A DNA stretch of 42,767 nt, taken from Terriglobia bacterium (GTDB taxonomy: Bacteria > Acidobacteriota > Terriglobia > Bryobacterales > Bryobacteraceae). The stretch lies in the NCBI GenBank assembly GCA_025363475.1, contig JANYDS010000088.1, positions 1 to 42,767 on the forward strand, in the 5' to 3' direction. The notes below the pieces were generated by a model. The model was given only the letters and a program-made list of their open reading frames with translations. It made no database searches and was not told the DNA's origin. Made by a program: the position numbers and the translations under genes. Below, piece after piece: positions 17,732 through 25,228 of the stretch; within the stretch, counting starts at the first letter, position 1; every line of letters begins with the position of its first letter.

Positions 17732-18553
17732 ATGTTCGACGACCTGAAGCTCGCTGCTGAACCTGAAGACGAAATGGAAGATTTTCGCGATTATGGTGAC
17801 GAGAGCGATGACCTCGAATCCAGACTTGACGATTACGAAGACAGCGAAGAAGACGAAGATGATGAGGACGATGTCATCATCGCCATCGCGCCTCCTGCAG
17901 TCGGCTCGCCTCTTTTGAGTCCGGACGTATTGGTACTGGAAATCGAAGTGCTGGAATTGACGATTGAGGCTCCGCCCCAGCGCATTCCTGTGAAGTCGGA
18001 AATGAAGGCCCCGGCAAAGAAAGCGGCTGTCGTAAAGAAGGCCGCTCCAGCGAAGAAAGCTGCCGCTCCAGTTAAGAAAGCCGTGCCAACAAAGAAAGCT
18101 GCTCCAGCGAAAAAAACCGCCGCTCCAGTTAAGAAAGCCGCGCCATCAAAAAAAGCTGCTCCAGCAAAAAAAGCCGCCGCTCCAGTCAAGAAAGCCGCGC
18201 CAGCTAAAAAAGTCGTTCCGGCAAAGAAGGCTGTCGCGAAGAAAGCAGTGCCAGTCAAGCACGTGACCGTAAAGAAAACTCCTGCCAGGAAAGCTCCGGT
18301 AAAGAAAGCTCCGGCAAAGAAAGCTCCGGTAAAGAAAGCAGCGCCCAAAAAGGCAGTTCCGAAAAAAGCGACAGTGAGGGCGCCCGCGAAGGCCGCACCG
18401 AAAAAGGCGGTTGCAGTAAAAAAAGCAACACCCAAAAAAACCGCGCTGAAGAAAATCGTAGTTAAGAAACCAGCGCCAAAGAAAGCAGTGGCCAAGAAAC
18501 CGGCACCCAAAAAGCCGGTCGCCAAAAAAGCCGCACCGAAAAAGCGCCGCTAG
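17732..18553 (+). CDS. Histone-H1-like Lys/Ala/Pro-rich DNA-binding protein with acidic N-terminus
   Basis: ATG 17732 is preferred over GTG 17708 because AGGAGG (17718-17723) fits it, giving 273 aa. Residues 1-55 are extremely acidic (ESDDLESRLDDYEDSEEDE and similar). After a short hydrophobic linker, the last ~175 residues are KKAPAKKA/AAPVKKA repeats ending in KKRR. Such tails resemble eukaryotic histone H1 and bacterial Hc1/AlgP-type proteins, which bind DNA or RNA without sequence specificity. An acidic head fused to the basic tail suggests self-masking, but that is inference. The tail includes three tandem 57-nt units. Charge-only similarity makes function uncertain; a ribosome- or polyphosphate-binding role is also possible. 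Confidence 0.8.
   Translation: MFDDLKLAAEPEDEMEDFRDYGDESDDLESRLDDYEDSEEDEDDEDDVIIAIAPPAVGSPLLSPDVLVLEIEVLELTIEAPPQRIPVKSEMKAPAKKAAVVKKAAPAKKAAAPVKKAVPTKKAAPAKKTAAPVKKAAPSKKAAPAKKAAAPVKKAAPAKKVVPAKKAVAKKAVPVKHVTVKKTPARKAPVKKAPAKKAPVKKAAPKKAVPKKATVRAPAKAAPKKAVAVKKATPKKTALKKIVVKKPAPKKAVAKKPAPKKPVAKKAAPKKRR
18035..18205 (+). repeat. Three tandem 57-nt coding repeats in the H1-like tail
   Basis: Units 18035-18091, 18092-18148 and 18149-18205 each encode 19 residues of the form KKAAPAKKxAAPVKKAxPx with few changes. The unit length is a multiple of three, so copy number can change without shifting the frame. Confidence 0.85.
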
Positions 18554-18561
18554 ACCAATCG

Positions 18562-18591
18562 GGGCCGCTGACGCATCAGCGTGAGCGGCCC
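18562..18591. terminator. Shared terminator between convergent genes
   Basis: GGGCCGCT and AGCGGCCC arms, with an inner ACGC/GCGT pair and an ATCA loop, form a long hairpin. It lies 8 bp after the H1-like stop and 6 bp before the stop of the convergent small gene. There is no strong T-run. Confidence 0.6.
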
Positions 18592-18597
18592 TTGACC

Positions 18598-18891
18598 TTA
18601 TTCAGATACCGGCTTGGCCACTACAGACCGACACCGCTCAAACAGCTGTATCAGCGATTCCGCATATTCTTCCGACGATTTCGAAGGCTTCCCCGAAAAC
18701 CCGGCCGCAGCCGAACTTCCTTTGCCGTACCCTGTAGTCACGGCGATAAATTTCATCAATTCCAGCGCAACCTCGTCGCGGCTTTTTCTCGTGGCCGCTT
18801 CAGACTCCGCAGCGCTGGGCGCGGTCTTGTTCTCTTCTGACTTTGAGTCCTGTGGTGTCAAGTGATCTTCTCCCTGGCTGCGAATTTCCAC
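18598..18891 (-). CDS. Small hypothetical protein (97 aa)
   Basis: I do not recognise this protein. The N-terminal half is polar and probably disordered (Ser/Glu/Ala/Lys rich). The C-terminal half is helical and better ordered (DEVALELMKFIAVTTGYG, then SSEEYAESLIQLFERC), which suggests a short conserved domain. The start is either GTG 18891 or TTG 18861; the latter has GGGAGA 8 nt upstream and gives 87 aa. It is divergent from the HipA-like gene with only 14 bp between the starts, so the two may share a control region. Confidence 0.6.
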   Translation of the reverse strand: MEIRSQGEDHLTPQDSKSEENKTAPSAAESEAATRKSRDEVALELMKFIAVTTGYGKGSSAAAGFSGKPSKSSEEYAESLIQLFERCRSVVAKPVSE

Positions 18892-18905
18892 TCCCGGCGA
18901 ATTCC

Positions 18906-19739
18906 ATGCCCGTAAACGCCACCCGTTTCATCCGCAAAATGCGGGGCGGCGCGCAGGCACATTTGCTGGAAGCCGACGACGGCGGCTTTTACATCGTCAA
19001 ATTCCAGAATAACCCGCAACACCGCCGGATTCTCATCAACGAAGTGATTGCAGCCGGAATCCTTGAGCATTTACAGATCGATTCGCCGCCGCACCAAATG
19101 GTCAGCCTCTCGCAGAGTTTTCTGGATGCGAATCCCGATGTCCATCTGCAGATGGGCACCAGCCGGATCCCGGTTCGCCCCGGCTGGCACTTCGGCTCCA
19201 GGCATCCAGGCAACCCTGACACCATGGCGATTTACGATTTTGTCCCTGACGTCCTGCTCAATCAGGTAGCTAATGCCGACCAGTTCCTTGCCATACTCGC
19301 CTTCGATCGCTGGGTGGCCAATTCCGACGGACGCCAGTCCATATTCTTCCGTGCCCAGTTGAACGACTGGCTGGCGCGCCCCGGTATTCCTCCCCGCAAA
19401 CTCGGTTTCGTTGCCCTCATGATCGACCATGGCTTCGCGTTTAACGGCCCCCACTGGGACCTGCCGGAGTCTGCCATTTCGGGCCTCTATCCGCGTCGCA
19501 TCGTTTACGAAAACGTGCGCTCCCTCAGCGATTTTGAGCCGTGGCTCGAGCGTATTCTCAACTTCCCTCCCGAGGTTTTCGACAAGGCGCTGCGCCAGCT
19601 CCCTCCCGAATGGACCGTGGGCGATTCCTCAGCGCTCGAAGATCTGCTCGAAGCCCTGTTCCGCCGCCGCAAACGCATCCCCGACCTGCTAAATGATTGC
19701 CGCAAGGCCCCCGGCGAGCCATTCCCGCGCTGGAATTGA
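18906..19739 (+). CDS. HipA-like kinase-fold protein (HipA_2 type)
   Basis: At 277 aa this stand-alone protein resembles the HipA C-terminal kinase fold. It has a nucleotide-binding start (RGGAQAHLLEADDGGFYIVKFQNN), a catalytic-loop-like FDRWVANSDGRQ (about 139-150) and a metal-site-like MIDHGFAFNG (about 171-180). No HipB-type DNA-binding partner is adjacent, so it need not be a toxin. Proteins of this type are widespread in Acidobacteria with unknown substrate. ATG 18906 is chosen because the conserved part starts there; a frame from 18843 would overlap the divergent gene. Confidence 0.75.
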   Translation: MPVNATRFIRKMRGGAQAHLLEADDGGFYIVKFQNNPQHRRILINEVIAAGILEHLQIDSPPHQMVSLSQSFLDANPDVHLQMGTSRIPVRPGWHFGSRHPGNPDTMAIYDFVPDVLLNQVANADQFLAILAFDRWVANSDGRQSIFFRAQLNDWLARPGIPPRKLGFVALMIDHGFAFNGPHWDLPESAISGLYPRRIVYENVRSLSDFEPWLERILNFPPEVFDKALRQLPPEWTVGDSSALEDLLEALFRRRKRIPDLLNDCRKAPGEPFPRWN

Positions 19740-19787
19740 CAGGCCCGCGCCCGATGCTAACCCCAATCGGCTGTTAACCTGAAAACG

Positions 19788-20717
19788 ATGAGTTACGCCG
19801 TTGTATCGGGAGCCGCAGGCTTCGTCGGGTCGCACATGTGCGACCGTCTTCTCGCTGAAGGGCACACCGTTCTCGCCCTGGATAACCTCCTGACGGGAGC
19901 GGAACGCAATATCGCGCATCTGCGCGGCAATCCGAATTTTCATTTCCGGCTGCATGACGTAACCCGGCCCGTTGAGATCCAAGCCAAAGTCGATCTGGTG
20001 CTGCACATGGCATCGCCGGCCAGCCCTAAAGACTACCTCGAATTCCCCATCGAAACGCTGGACGTGGGCTCTCTCGGTACCCGCATGATGCTCGAACTGG
20101 CGCTCGCAAACGACGCCCGTTTCCTGCTCACCTCCACATCAGAATGTTATGGTGACCCCACCGTTCACCCCCAGGTGGAGACCTATTGGGGCAACGTGAA
20201 CCCGGTTGGCCCGCGCTCCTGCTACGACGAAAGCAAGCGCTTTGCCGAAGCCATTACGATGGCCTATCACCGTAAACATGGTGTGAAGACGCACATTGCC
20301 AGAATTTTCAATACCTATGGCCCGCGTATGAAGCTGAACGATGGACGCGTGGTTCCCGCGTTCATGGACCAGGCCCTGCATGGCAATCCACTCACCATCT
20401 TCGGGGACGGCTCTCAGACCCGCAGCTTCTGCTATGTGAGCGACCTGGTGGACGGGCTCTACCGCCTGTTGCTTTCGGATGAAGTCTTCCCCGTCAATCT
20501 CGGCAATCCCCGCGAAATGACCATTCTGCAATTCGCTACTGCCATCCAGGAACTCACCGGAACCAGCACACCCTTGATTCGCCTTCCGCTGCCGGAGGAT
20601 GATCCGAAACAACGCCAGCCCGATATCACCAAGGCAAGAGCTATCCTCGGCTGGGAACCGCGCGTTCCACTGGAAGAAGGTTTGCGTCATACGGTCGAAT
20701 ACTTCCGCGCAATTTGA
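19788..20717 (+). CDS. UDP-glucuronate decarboxylase / NAD-dependent sugar epimerase (extended SDR)
   Basis: This 309-residue protein has the NAD-binding GAAGFVGSH (9-17), the catalytic Ser in [12 protein letters not shown] and the YxxxK motif in YDESKR. NTYGPRM and [11 protein letters not shown] are characteristic of UDP-xylose synthases. It would convert UDP-glucuronate to UDP-xylose in the cytoplasm for surface polysaccharide synthesis. Closely related UDP- or dTDP-sugar epimerases cannot be fully excluded, but the sequence [13 protein letters not shown] and the overall length fit UXS best. No glycosyltransferase is adjacent. Confidence 0.87.
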   Translation: MSYAVVSGAAGFVGSHMCDRLLAEGHTVLALDNLLTGAERNIAHLRGNPNFHFRLHDVTRPVEIQAKVDLVLHMASPASPKDYLEFPIETLDVGSLGTRMMLELALANDARFLLTSTSECYGDPTVHPQVETYWGNVNPVGPRSCYDESKRFAEAITMAYHRKHGVKTHIARIFNTYGPRMKLNDGRVVPAFMDQALHGNPLTIFGDGSQTRSFCYVSDLVDGLYRLLLSDEVFPVNLGNPREMTILQFATAIQELTGTSTPLIRLPLPEDDPKQRQPDITKARAILGWEPRVPLEEGLRHTVEYFRAI

Positions 20718-20752
20718 ATAGTACGTACGTGTATTTTATTACGTACGTGCTA
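20714..20752 (+). promoter_or_regulatory. Promoter and palindromic operator of the toxin-antitoxin operon
   Basis: An interrupted inverted repeat, TAGTACGTACGT and ACGTACGTGCTA (20719-20752), carries two self-complementary ACGTACGT boxes 10 nt apart. It overlaps a candidate promoter (TTGAAT 20714-20719, 17-nt spacer, TATTAC 20737-20742). This is the usual arrangement for autoregulation by an antitoxin or toxin-antitoxin complex. Confidence 0.65.
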
Positions 20753-20762
20753 ATCTATATTT

Positions 20763-21002
20763 GTGGCATTGACTGCGTCTAAAGTACGTGACGATATCTA
20801 CAATATCCTCGATGGCATACTCGCAACCGGTGAGCCGGTCGAAATTGAGCGGAAAGGGCGCATTCTCAGGATCGTCGCCGAAGCTCCCCCTTCTTCGCGT
20901 GTAGCCCGCATGAAGAAGCGCCCCGGTATGATCCTTGGCAACCCCGAAGACCTGGTTGAAATCGACTGGGCTGTTAACTGGAATCCGGAAGGCAATCTCT
21001 GA
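20763..21002 (+). CDS. Phd/YefM-type antitoxin
   Basis: This 79-residue protein (GTG 20763) has the Phd/YefM fold pattern: an N-terminal TASKVRDDIYNILDGI helix region, then TGEPVEIERKGRILRIVAE, the beta strand pair that dimerises on DNA. The C-terminal 40 residues (to VNWNPEGNL) would wrap the toxin. The start lies about 20 bp after the candidate -10, so the leader is very short. It is translationally linked to the PIN gene by a CTGA overlap. Confidence 0.8.
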   Translation: MALTASKVRDDIYNILDGILATGEPVEIERKGRILRIVAEAPPSSRVARMKKRPGMILGNPEDLVEIDWAVNWNPEGNL

Positions 21003-21370
21003 CCTGGCTCGATACCCACGCAGCGCTCTGGCTTTGCACGTGTGAAGTGCCCCTCTCCAGCTTGGCGCTGCGGGAAATCGAGCATGCTGACCTTCGCATC
21101 TCGCCGATGGTATTGCTTGAGATGAAGCTGCTTAAGGAGATCGGTCGTCTGGACGCCGACCCTGCGGAATTTCAGACGATCCTGCGGCGGGACTTTGACG
21201 TCACCGTCTGTACTCTGCCATTTCAGGCGGTTATCGAAGCATCCTATGACGAAACCTGGACACGTGATCCATTTGACCGGCTCATCGTGGCCCAGGCGAA
21301 ACTCGGCGGCGGGAAACTGATTACCCGGGACCGACGCATTCGCGAGCACTTCGCCAGCGCACTCTGGTAA
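20999..21370 (+). CDS. PIN-domain ribonuclease toxin (VapC-like), apparent CTG start
   Basis: The full PIN domain of 123 residues begins TWLDTHAALWL and keeps all acidic metal ligands: D in LDTH, E in LLEMKLL, D residues in TRDPFDRLIVAQA and D in ITRDRRI. It would cleave RNA (tRNA or rRNA in studied VapC). The only start that keeps the first catalytic Asp is CTG 20999, overlapping the antitoxin TGA; an in-frame TAA lies at 20975-20977. GGAAGG (20986-20991) is a good ribosome binding site for it. Starting at GTG 21047 would remove the first strand and Asp. The CTG may be a functional weak start or a mutated ATG. Confidence 0.8.
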   Translation: MTWLDTHAALWLCTCEVPLSSLALREIEHADLRISPMVLLEMKLLKEIGRLDADPAEFQTILRRDFDVTVCTLPFQAVIEASYDETWTRDPFDRLIVAQAKLGGGKLITRDRRIREHFASALW

Positions 21371-21414
21371 AGAGCCTGCCTGCCACTGAAACGTATTCGC
21401 GTTAAAATGTCGTT

Positions 21415-21540
21415 GTGAGTATCCTCCGCACTCTTGTGGATTTCAACGCCTACATGCGGTCCGGAACCCTGTTAACACGCACTCAGGGGCGTAAAACGAA
21501 ATCCACAATTGAAATCAACAGGCAGAGGCCGCTACCTTGA
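21415..21540 (+). CDS. Possible 41-residue upstream ORF coupled to dnaB
   Basis: GTG 21415 opens a frame (SILRTLVDFNAYMRSGTLL and on) that ends at TGA 21538-21540, overlapping the TTG start of dnaB. A TAAAAT box at 21403-21408 lies just upstream. No family is recognised. The overlap could couple translation to dnaB, but the peptide itself may not matter. Its ends hold an 11-bp inverted repeat. Confidence 0.35.
   Translation: MSILRTLVDFNAYMRSGTLLTRTQGRKTKSTIEINRQRPLP
21434..21508. repeat. 11-bp inverted repeat pair upstream of dnaB
   Basis: TTGTGGATTTC (21434-21444) and its exact complement GAAATCCACAA (21498-21508) are 53 nt apart. In mRNA they would form a large stem enclosing the dnaB leader, ending 28 nt before the start codon. 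Confidence 0.55.
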
Positions 21541-22922
21541 ACTCTCCGCTTATGTCCGCTCCTGCCGGGATGGCTCTTGAAAAAGGCCTTCCCTCCAATG
21601 TCGATGCCGAACGTTTCATCCTTGGGTCCATCCTGCTCGATGACGCGCGCTTTATCGACATCGCCGGAACGCTGACTGGTCCCGACTTCGCGCTGGAAAA
21701 GCACCGCCGAATCTACAACCGCATGGTTGAACTGCACGAGCGCGGCGAGAAGATCGACCGCGTCACCGTTGCGAATGAGCTGCTCCGTTTCGGCGAACTG
21801 GAATCGGTTGACGGCCTGACTTACTTAGTCTCTCTGGATGACGGTCTGCCGCATATCTCCAATCTGGACGCTTACGTCAAGATTGTGCGCGACAAGGCCA
21901 TGCTCAGGCAGATCGCCGTAGCCTCGCAGCAGTTGATGAACCGCGCGCTGATGGCGGAAGAGGATCCGGAAGCGATTCTCGCCGGGGCTGAGGAAACACT
22001 GCTCAGGCTGGGCGAGGCACGCACCGAGCAGGGGCTGATGACGCCGCTGCAGGTGATCCAGAGCTTTGACGGTGGCCTGAATGCTTTCCTTGACCCCAGC
22101 AAGCGCATTAAGGGCATCAGCACAGGCTTTACCAAGCTGGACGAAATGACCGGCGGGCTGCACCCCGGCGAACTCATCATCCTCGCCGCGCGGCCTTCTA
22201 TGGGTAAGACGGCGTTTGCGCTCAACATCGCCTGGCATGTGGCGACGCGGCATTTTCAGCCGGTGGCGATTTTCTCGCTCGAAATGTCCAAGGAGTCATT
22301 GCTGACTCGTATGCTCTGCGCGGCCGCTCGTGTGGATAGTCAGCGTTTTCGCGCCGGCTATTTGAATGAAGGTGAGCGGCAGAAATTGCGTGCGGCAGCA
22401 AATCAGATGGTGGAATCACCGCTTCATATTGACGATTCCGCTGGGGCCAGCCTCATGGATATGCATGCGAAGCTGCGGCGCATGGCACAGACGGGGGCCA
22501 AACCGGGGCTGGTGATTGTCGATTATTTGCAGCTGATGAGCATGAAGGGGCGTTCAGAGAACCGGAACCAGGAAGTGAGTCAGCTGTCGCGGGGCATGAA
22601 GCTGTTGTCGAAGGAAATGGGCTGTCCGTTTCTGGTGCTTTCGCAGTTGAGTCGTGCCACGGAAACGCGCGTGGGCGATCATCGCCCGCAGTTAAGCGAT
22701 TTGCGCGAATCGGGGTCCATTGAGCAGGATGCGGATGTGGTGGGGTTTATCTTTCGCGAAGAAGTTTATAAGCGTGACCGGGAAGATCTGCACGGCGTGG
22801 CGGAACTGATTCTGGCGAAGCAGAGGAATGGACCGATCGGGAAAGTGGATCTGGTCTTCCTGCACTCTATGACGAAGTTTGAAAACCGGGCCGAGGATCT
22901 GGGCGATTTACCGGAGGGGTAG
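21537..22922 (+). CDS. dnaB: Replicative DNA helicase DnaB
   Basis: At 461 residues this is a normal-length DnaB, the ring helicase that unwinds DNA ahead of the replication fork. The N-terminal primase-interaction domain (about 20-120, with AERFILGSILLDD) is followed by the RecA-like motor. Walker A is ARPSMGKTA (218-226) and Walker B is VIVDYLQLM (about 325). Later motifs LSQLSRATE, LRESGSIEQDADVV and AKQRNGP are intact, with no intein. The start is TTG 21537 or ATG 21552; the former overlaps the upstream small ORF. Confidence 0.96.
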   Translation: MNSPLMSAPAGMALEKGLPSNVDAERFILGSILLDDARFIDIAGTLTGPDFALEKHRRIYNRMVELHERGEKIDRVTVANELLRFGELESVDGLTYLVSLDDGLPHISNLDAYVKIVRDKAMLRQIAVASQQLMNRALMAEEDPEAILAGAEETLLRLGEARTEQGLMTPLQVIQSFDGGLNAFLDPSKRIKGISTGFTKLDEMTGGLHPGELIILAARPSMGKTAFALNIAWHVATRHFQPVAIFSLEMSKESLLTRMLCAAARVDSQRFRAGYLNEGERQKLRAAANQMVESPLHIDDSAGASLMDMHAKLRRMAQTGAKPGLVIVDYLQLMSMKGRSENRNQEVSQLSRGMKLLSKEMGCPFLVLSQLSRATETRVGDHRPQLSDLRESGSIEQDADVVGFIFREEVYKRDREDLHGVAELILAKQRNGPIGKVDLVFLHSMTKFENRAEDLGDLPEG

Positions 22923-22960
22923 CTTACTGAGAAGGTAAGGGGCGAGATAATCTTGAAGTT

Positions 22961-23134
22961 ATGAAGCTACCCGTCGATTTGCCCCAATCGCCTCTTAGTG
23001 ATGACTGTGCCCGGGTGCAGCAGGACGGAAAGCGCTGGCGTCTTTCTCGCACGGTTGTCAGCGGGCGCCCATTCCCTGAAATGAGTTTTGCTCAGATGCT
23101 CGACGCAACTATTTCGAACTGGCTGGTCGACTGA
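22961..23134 (+). CDS. Small 57-residue protein, possible antitoxin partner of a PIN fragment
   Basis: ATG 22961 to TGA 23134 encodes a polar peptide (for example QQDGKRWRLSRTVVSG and PFPEMSFAQMLDATISNWL). I do not recognise the family. It ends in an overlap with a PIN-like start, like the antitoxin at 20763-21002, so an antitoxin role is inferred from context only. A GATAAT box at 22946-22951 lies 9 bp before the ATG, suggesting a nearly leaderless message. Confidence 0.5.
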   Translation: MKLPVDLPQSPLSDDCARVQQDGKRWRLSRTVVSGRPFPEMSFAQMLDATISNWLVD

Positions 23135-23259
23135 CCGCTGTCGATACTAATATTCTGATTTGGGCGCGCAGGGGGAGTCCCCTTTTCGGTTACTCACCCG
23201 AAGATTTTCAGCTTGCCGGGCACGCTGGAAGAGTTCCGGTCTGTGAATCGCAACTTTAG
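23131..23259 (+). pseudogene. Truncated PIN-domain toxin (N-terminal strand only)
   Basis: From CTG 23131 the frame reads TAVDTNILIWARRG, the standard VapC opening with its first catalytic Asp. PIN similarity is lost after about 14 residues, and a stop follows at 23257-23259. The rest of the domain is absent from the window, and the tRNA-Leu gene lies 90 bp on. The module is a remnant. Confidence 0.6.
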
Positions 23260-23349
23260 CCGTTTCCCTCAGTTCCGGGTGGTAAATCCCTTCGCACGTT
23301 GACTCCATCAGACAACGGAATCGGGGCAAGGCGGACCTGCGGAGATTCG

Positions 23350-23436
23350 TGGTGCCCGGGGCGGGAATTGAACCCGCACACCCTTGCGGATAACGGATTT
23401 TAAGTCCGTTGCGTCTGCCGATTTCGCCACCCGGGC
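23350..23436 (-). tRNA. tRNA-Leu (anticodon UAA)
   Basis: On the minus strand the acceptor arms GCCCGGG and CCCGGGC pair perfectly and CCA is encoded (23350-23352). The anticodon stem ACGGA/TCCGT holds the loop CTTAAAA, so the anticodon is TAA. A long variable arm (TATCCGCAAGGGTG region) and the T loop GGTTCAATTCC are as expected for a class II tRNA-Leu. tRNA genes are common integration sites, and the truncated PIN gene lies nearby. Confidence 0.95.
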
Positions 23437-23516
23437 ATGTGCTGGTAACCCATTGTGGTTCCAGCCCCTACCATTATATTCGGCTTAGTCCCGGACGCCA
23501 CTTCCGGCACCGACCT

Positions 23517-24722
23517 CTACTTCGCCGGTTCGATCTTAATCACTGCCCCGTCATCTTCCTCAGTCAACAAATAAATATTTCCATCAGGTCCCTGCCTTAC
23601 ATCACGAACCCGTTGATGAAATTCCGTCAGTATCGACTCCCGACGCTGCTCCCATAACTTATCGTTAAACACAACGCGCTCCAGGCCACCCGTACCAGCA
23701 ATCCGTCCGCGCTGAACACTGCCGACGAACATATTGCCCTTCCAATTCGGAAACTTGTCGCCAGTGTAGAACAACATACCCGAAGGCGTAATGCCAGGGT
23801 TCCAGGTAATCCACGCCTGCTCCATTCCCTCAACCGGAAGGGGCATCGGTGAGCCGTTATTGTCGCGACCGTAACCATTGGTAGGCCAGCCGTAGTTGCC
23901 ACCCGCCTTGAGAATATTGATCTTGTCGCCACCCATCGGCCCCAGTTCACCGTCGAAGATCTGACCAGTCGCCGGATTCGCCGCGATTCCATGATGGTCC
24001 CGATGGCCGATCGTATAGATCTCGGGGCGGCTTCCGGTCTTTCCCACGAAAGGATTGTCAGCCGGAATCGTCCCGTCATCTTTCAGGCGAAGAACCTTGC
24101 CGAAAATCGTATTGGTTGCCTGCGCGTCCGGAAGCCGGCCAGCCCCGCCCACAGTGATGTAAATCAGCCCGTCAGTTCCAAACGTCAGCTTTGAACCCCA
24201 CGTCGTAGTTGGGTTACCGGCATACAATTCCTTTACATCGGAAAGCCCCTTGCCGTCATAATGGCCGCGACCCAGCGCAAGCGTGAAGGTATTGCCTTCC
24301 AGCGCCTTTGTATACGTGAAGTAAATTAATTTGTTCTCTGCAAATTTCGGATGCATCACCATGTCGAGCATGCCGGTGGTCCGGCTGGTGCGCATTGCGG
24401 GCAGGCCCGTGAGCGGAGTCGGGTCAAGTACGCCATCGCGGATGGCGAGCACCTGGCCAGTGGGCCGCACGCCCACCAGAAAATTGCCGTCAGGCAGGGG
24501 CAGCAGGCTCCAGGGACGTCCAATCCCATGGGCCACCACGCTCACACGGATCTTCTCTTCGAACGTCTCATACACCTGCGGTTCGGTGGGCAATGGAAAT
24601 TTGCGCGCAGTAGCAGGCCGCGGCGTAACCTGCGCGGGCGCAGGGGCCGGGAATGCAACTAGCAGGGCAAGACCCGCAAACGCGAACGTACCGAAAACCA
24701 AATTCGTGTGTTTCATCTCCAT
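23517..24722 (-). CDS. Secreted PQQ-dependent sugar dehydrogenase (glucose/sorbosone dehydrogenase family)
   Basis: This 401-residue protein (399 if ATG 24716 is used) has a signal peptide (FGTFAFAGLALLVAFPAPAPAQ) and the six-bladed propeller of soluble GDH/sorbosone dehydrogenases. Motifs include HGIGRPWSLLPLPDGNFLV, TGMLDMVMHPKF, IFGKVLRLKDDGTIPADNPF, IYTIGHRDHHGIA and GGDKINILKAGGNYGWP. The enzyme would oxidise an aldose or polyol in the periplasm with PQQ and pass electrons to a soluble carrier. No pqq biosynthesis genes are in the window. Other quinoprotein genes follow at 29-31 kb. Confidence 0.88.
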   Translation of the reverse strand: MEMKHTNLVFGTFAFAGLALLVAFPAPAPAQVTPRPATARKFPLPTEPQVYETFEEKIRVSVVAHGIGRPWSLLPLPDGNFLVGVRPTGQVLAIRDGVLDPTPLTGLPAMRTSRTTGMLDMVMHPKFAENKLIYFTYTKALEGNTFTLALGRGHYDGKGLSDVKELYAGNPTTTWGSKLTFGTDGLIYITVGGAGRLPDAQATNTIFGKVLRLKDDGTIPADNPFVGKTGSRPEIYTIGHRDHHGIAANPATGQIFDGELGPMGGDKINILKAGGNYGWPTNGYGRDNNGSPMPLPVEGMEQAWITWNPGITPSGMLFYTGDKFPNWKGNMFVGSVQRGRIAGTGGLERVVFNDKLWEQRRESILTEFHQRVRDVRQGPDGNIYLLTEEDDGAVIKIEPAK

Positions 24723-24740
24723 CCAGTGTAGTATCCGTCC

Positions 24741-24777
24741 CTCAACTCATGGGCTCAACTCATGGCTCAACTCATGG
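24741..24777. repeat. Three tandem copies of a 12-nt unit at the 3' end of a gene
   Basis: CTCAACTCATGG occurs at 24741-24752, 24754-24765 and 24766-24777 (one extra G between the first two). On the minus strand each copy carries an ATG-AGT-TGA, that is, the last residues and stop of the neighbouring coiled-coil gene copied twice downstream. Confidence 0.85.
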
Positions 24778-25138
24778 CTCTGGTCAGCTTTTCTATACCG
24801 GAATTGATGCGGCTCAAATTATCGTCCGTTCTCAGGCAATTCTCGCCAATTTCATTCGTAGCCAAAGCCTGCCGGTTCATGGCCTCCTCCAGCGCCGTAA
24901 TTCGGCGAACCAGTTTTTCCTGAACTTTTCTGACAAACGCCTCAATCGAACAGATGTGTTCCTGCTCAATTTCCCTTCGCAAACGGACCGCCATCTCCTC
25001 CACTCGCGCCTGCACTTCGCGCTCAATCATTTGAAGCACTGCCAGATTTCCCGGCTCAAGCGCTTTCATGCGTGCTTCCACATCACGCAACTGCTGCGTG
25101 ACATCAAAGCCAAAGGGCACTGCTGTATCGTTCACCAT
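24767..25138 (-). CDS. Small coiled-coil protein of unknown function
   Basis: ATG 25138 to TGA 24767 gives 123 aa. The chain is charged and helical with heptad-like spacing (VTQQLRDVEARMKALEP, VEEMAVRLRREIEQEH, VRKVQEKLVRRITALEEAM), which predicts a long coiled coil. No catalytic or membrane segments are seen, and I do not recognise a family. The open frame extends far upstream (to 25879), but that part is antisense to the DUF2237 and S9 genes, so it is not used. It is divergent from DUF2237 across 90 bp. Confidence 0.7.
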   Translation of the reverse strand: MVNDTAVPFGFDVTQQLRDVEARMKALEPGNLAVLQMIEREVQARVEEMAVRLRREIEQEHICSIEAFVRKVQEKLVRRITALEEAMNRQALATNEIGENCLRTDDNLSRINSGIEKLTRAMS

Positions 25139-25228
25139 GCGGTCGTTGCCCTTCCATCGGCAGAATCGCGCAGATTTCCGAGGGCGCTGCTTTCTGAATC
25201 CGCAGGCCGCACGGTACTCTTGTGATTC

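Noticed and set aside
17833-18525. 230-residue minus-strand ORF opposite the H1-like gene
   Set aside because: It is the low-complexity antisense image (FFAGAAF repeats) of Lys/Ala codons and has no start signal.
23147-23329. 60-residue minus-strand ORF between the PIN remnant and tRNA-Leu
   Set aside because: No start signal or recognisable motif; it overlaps the better supported PIN fragment.
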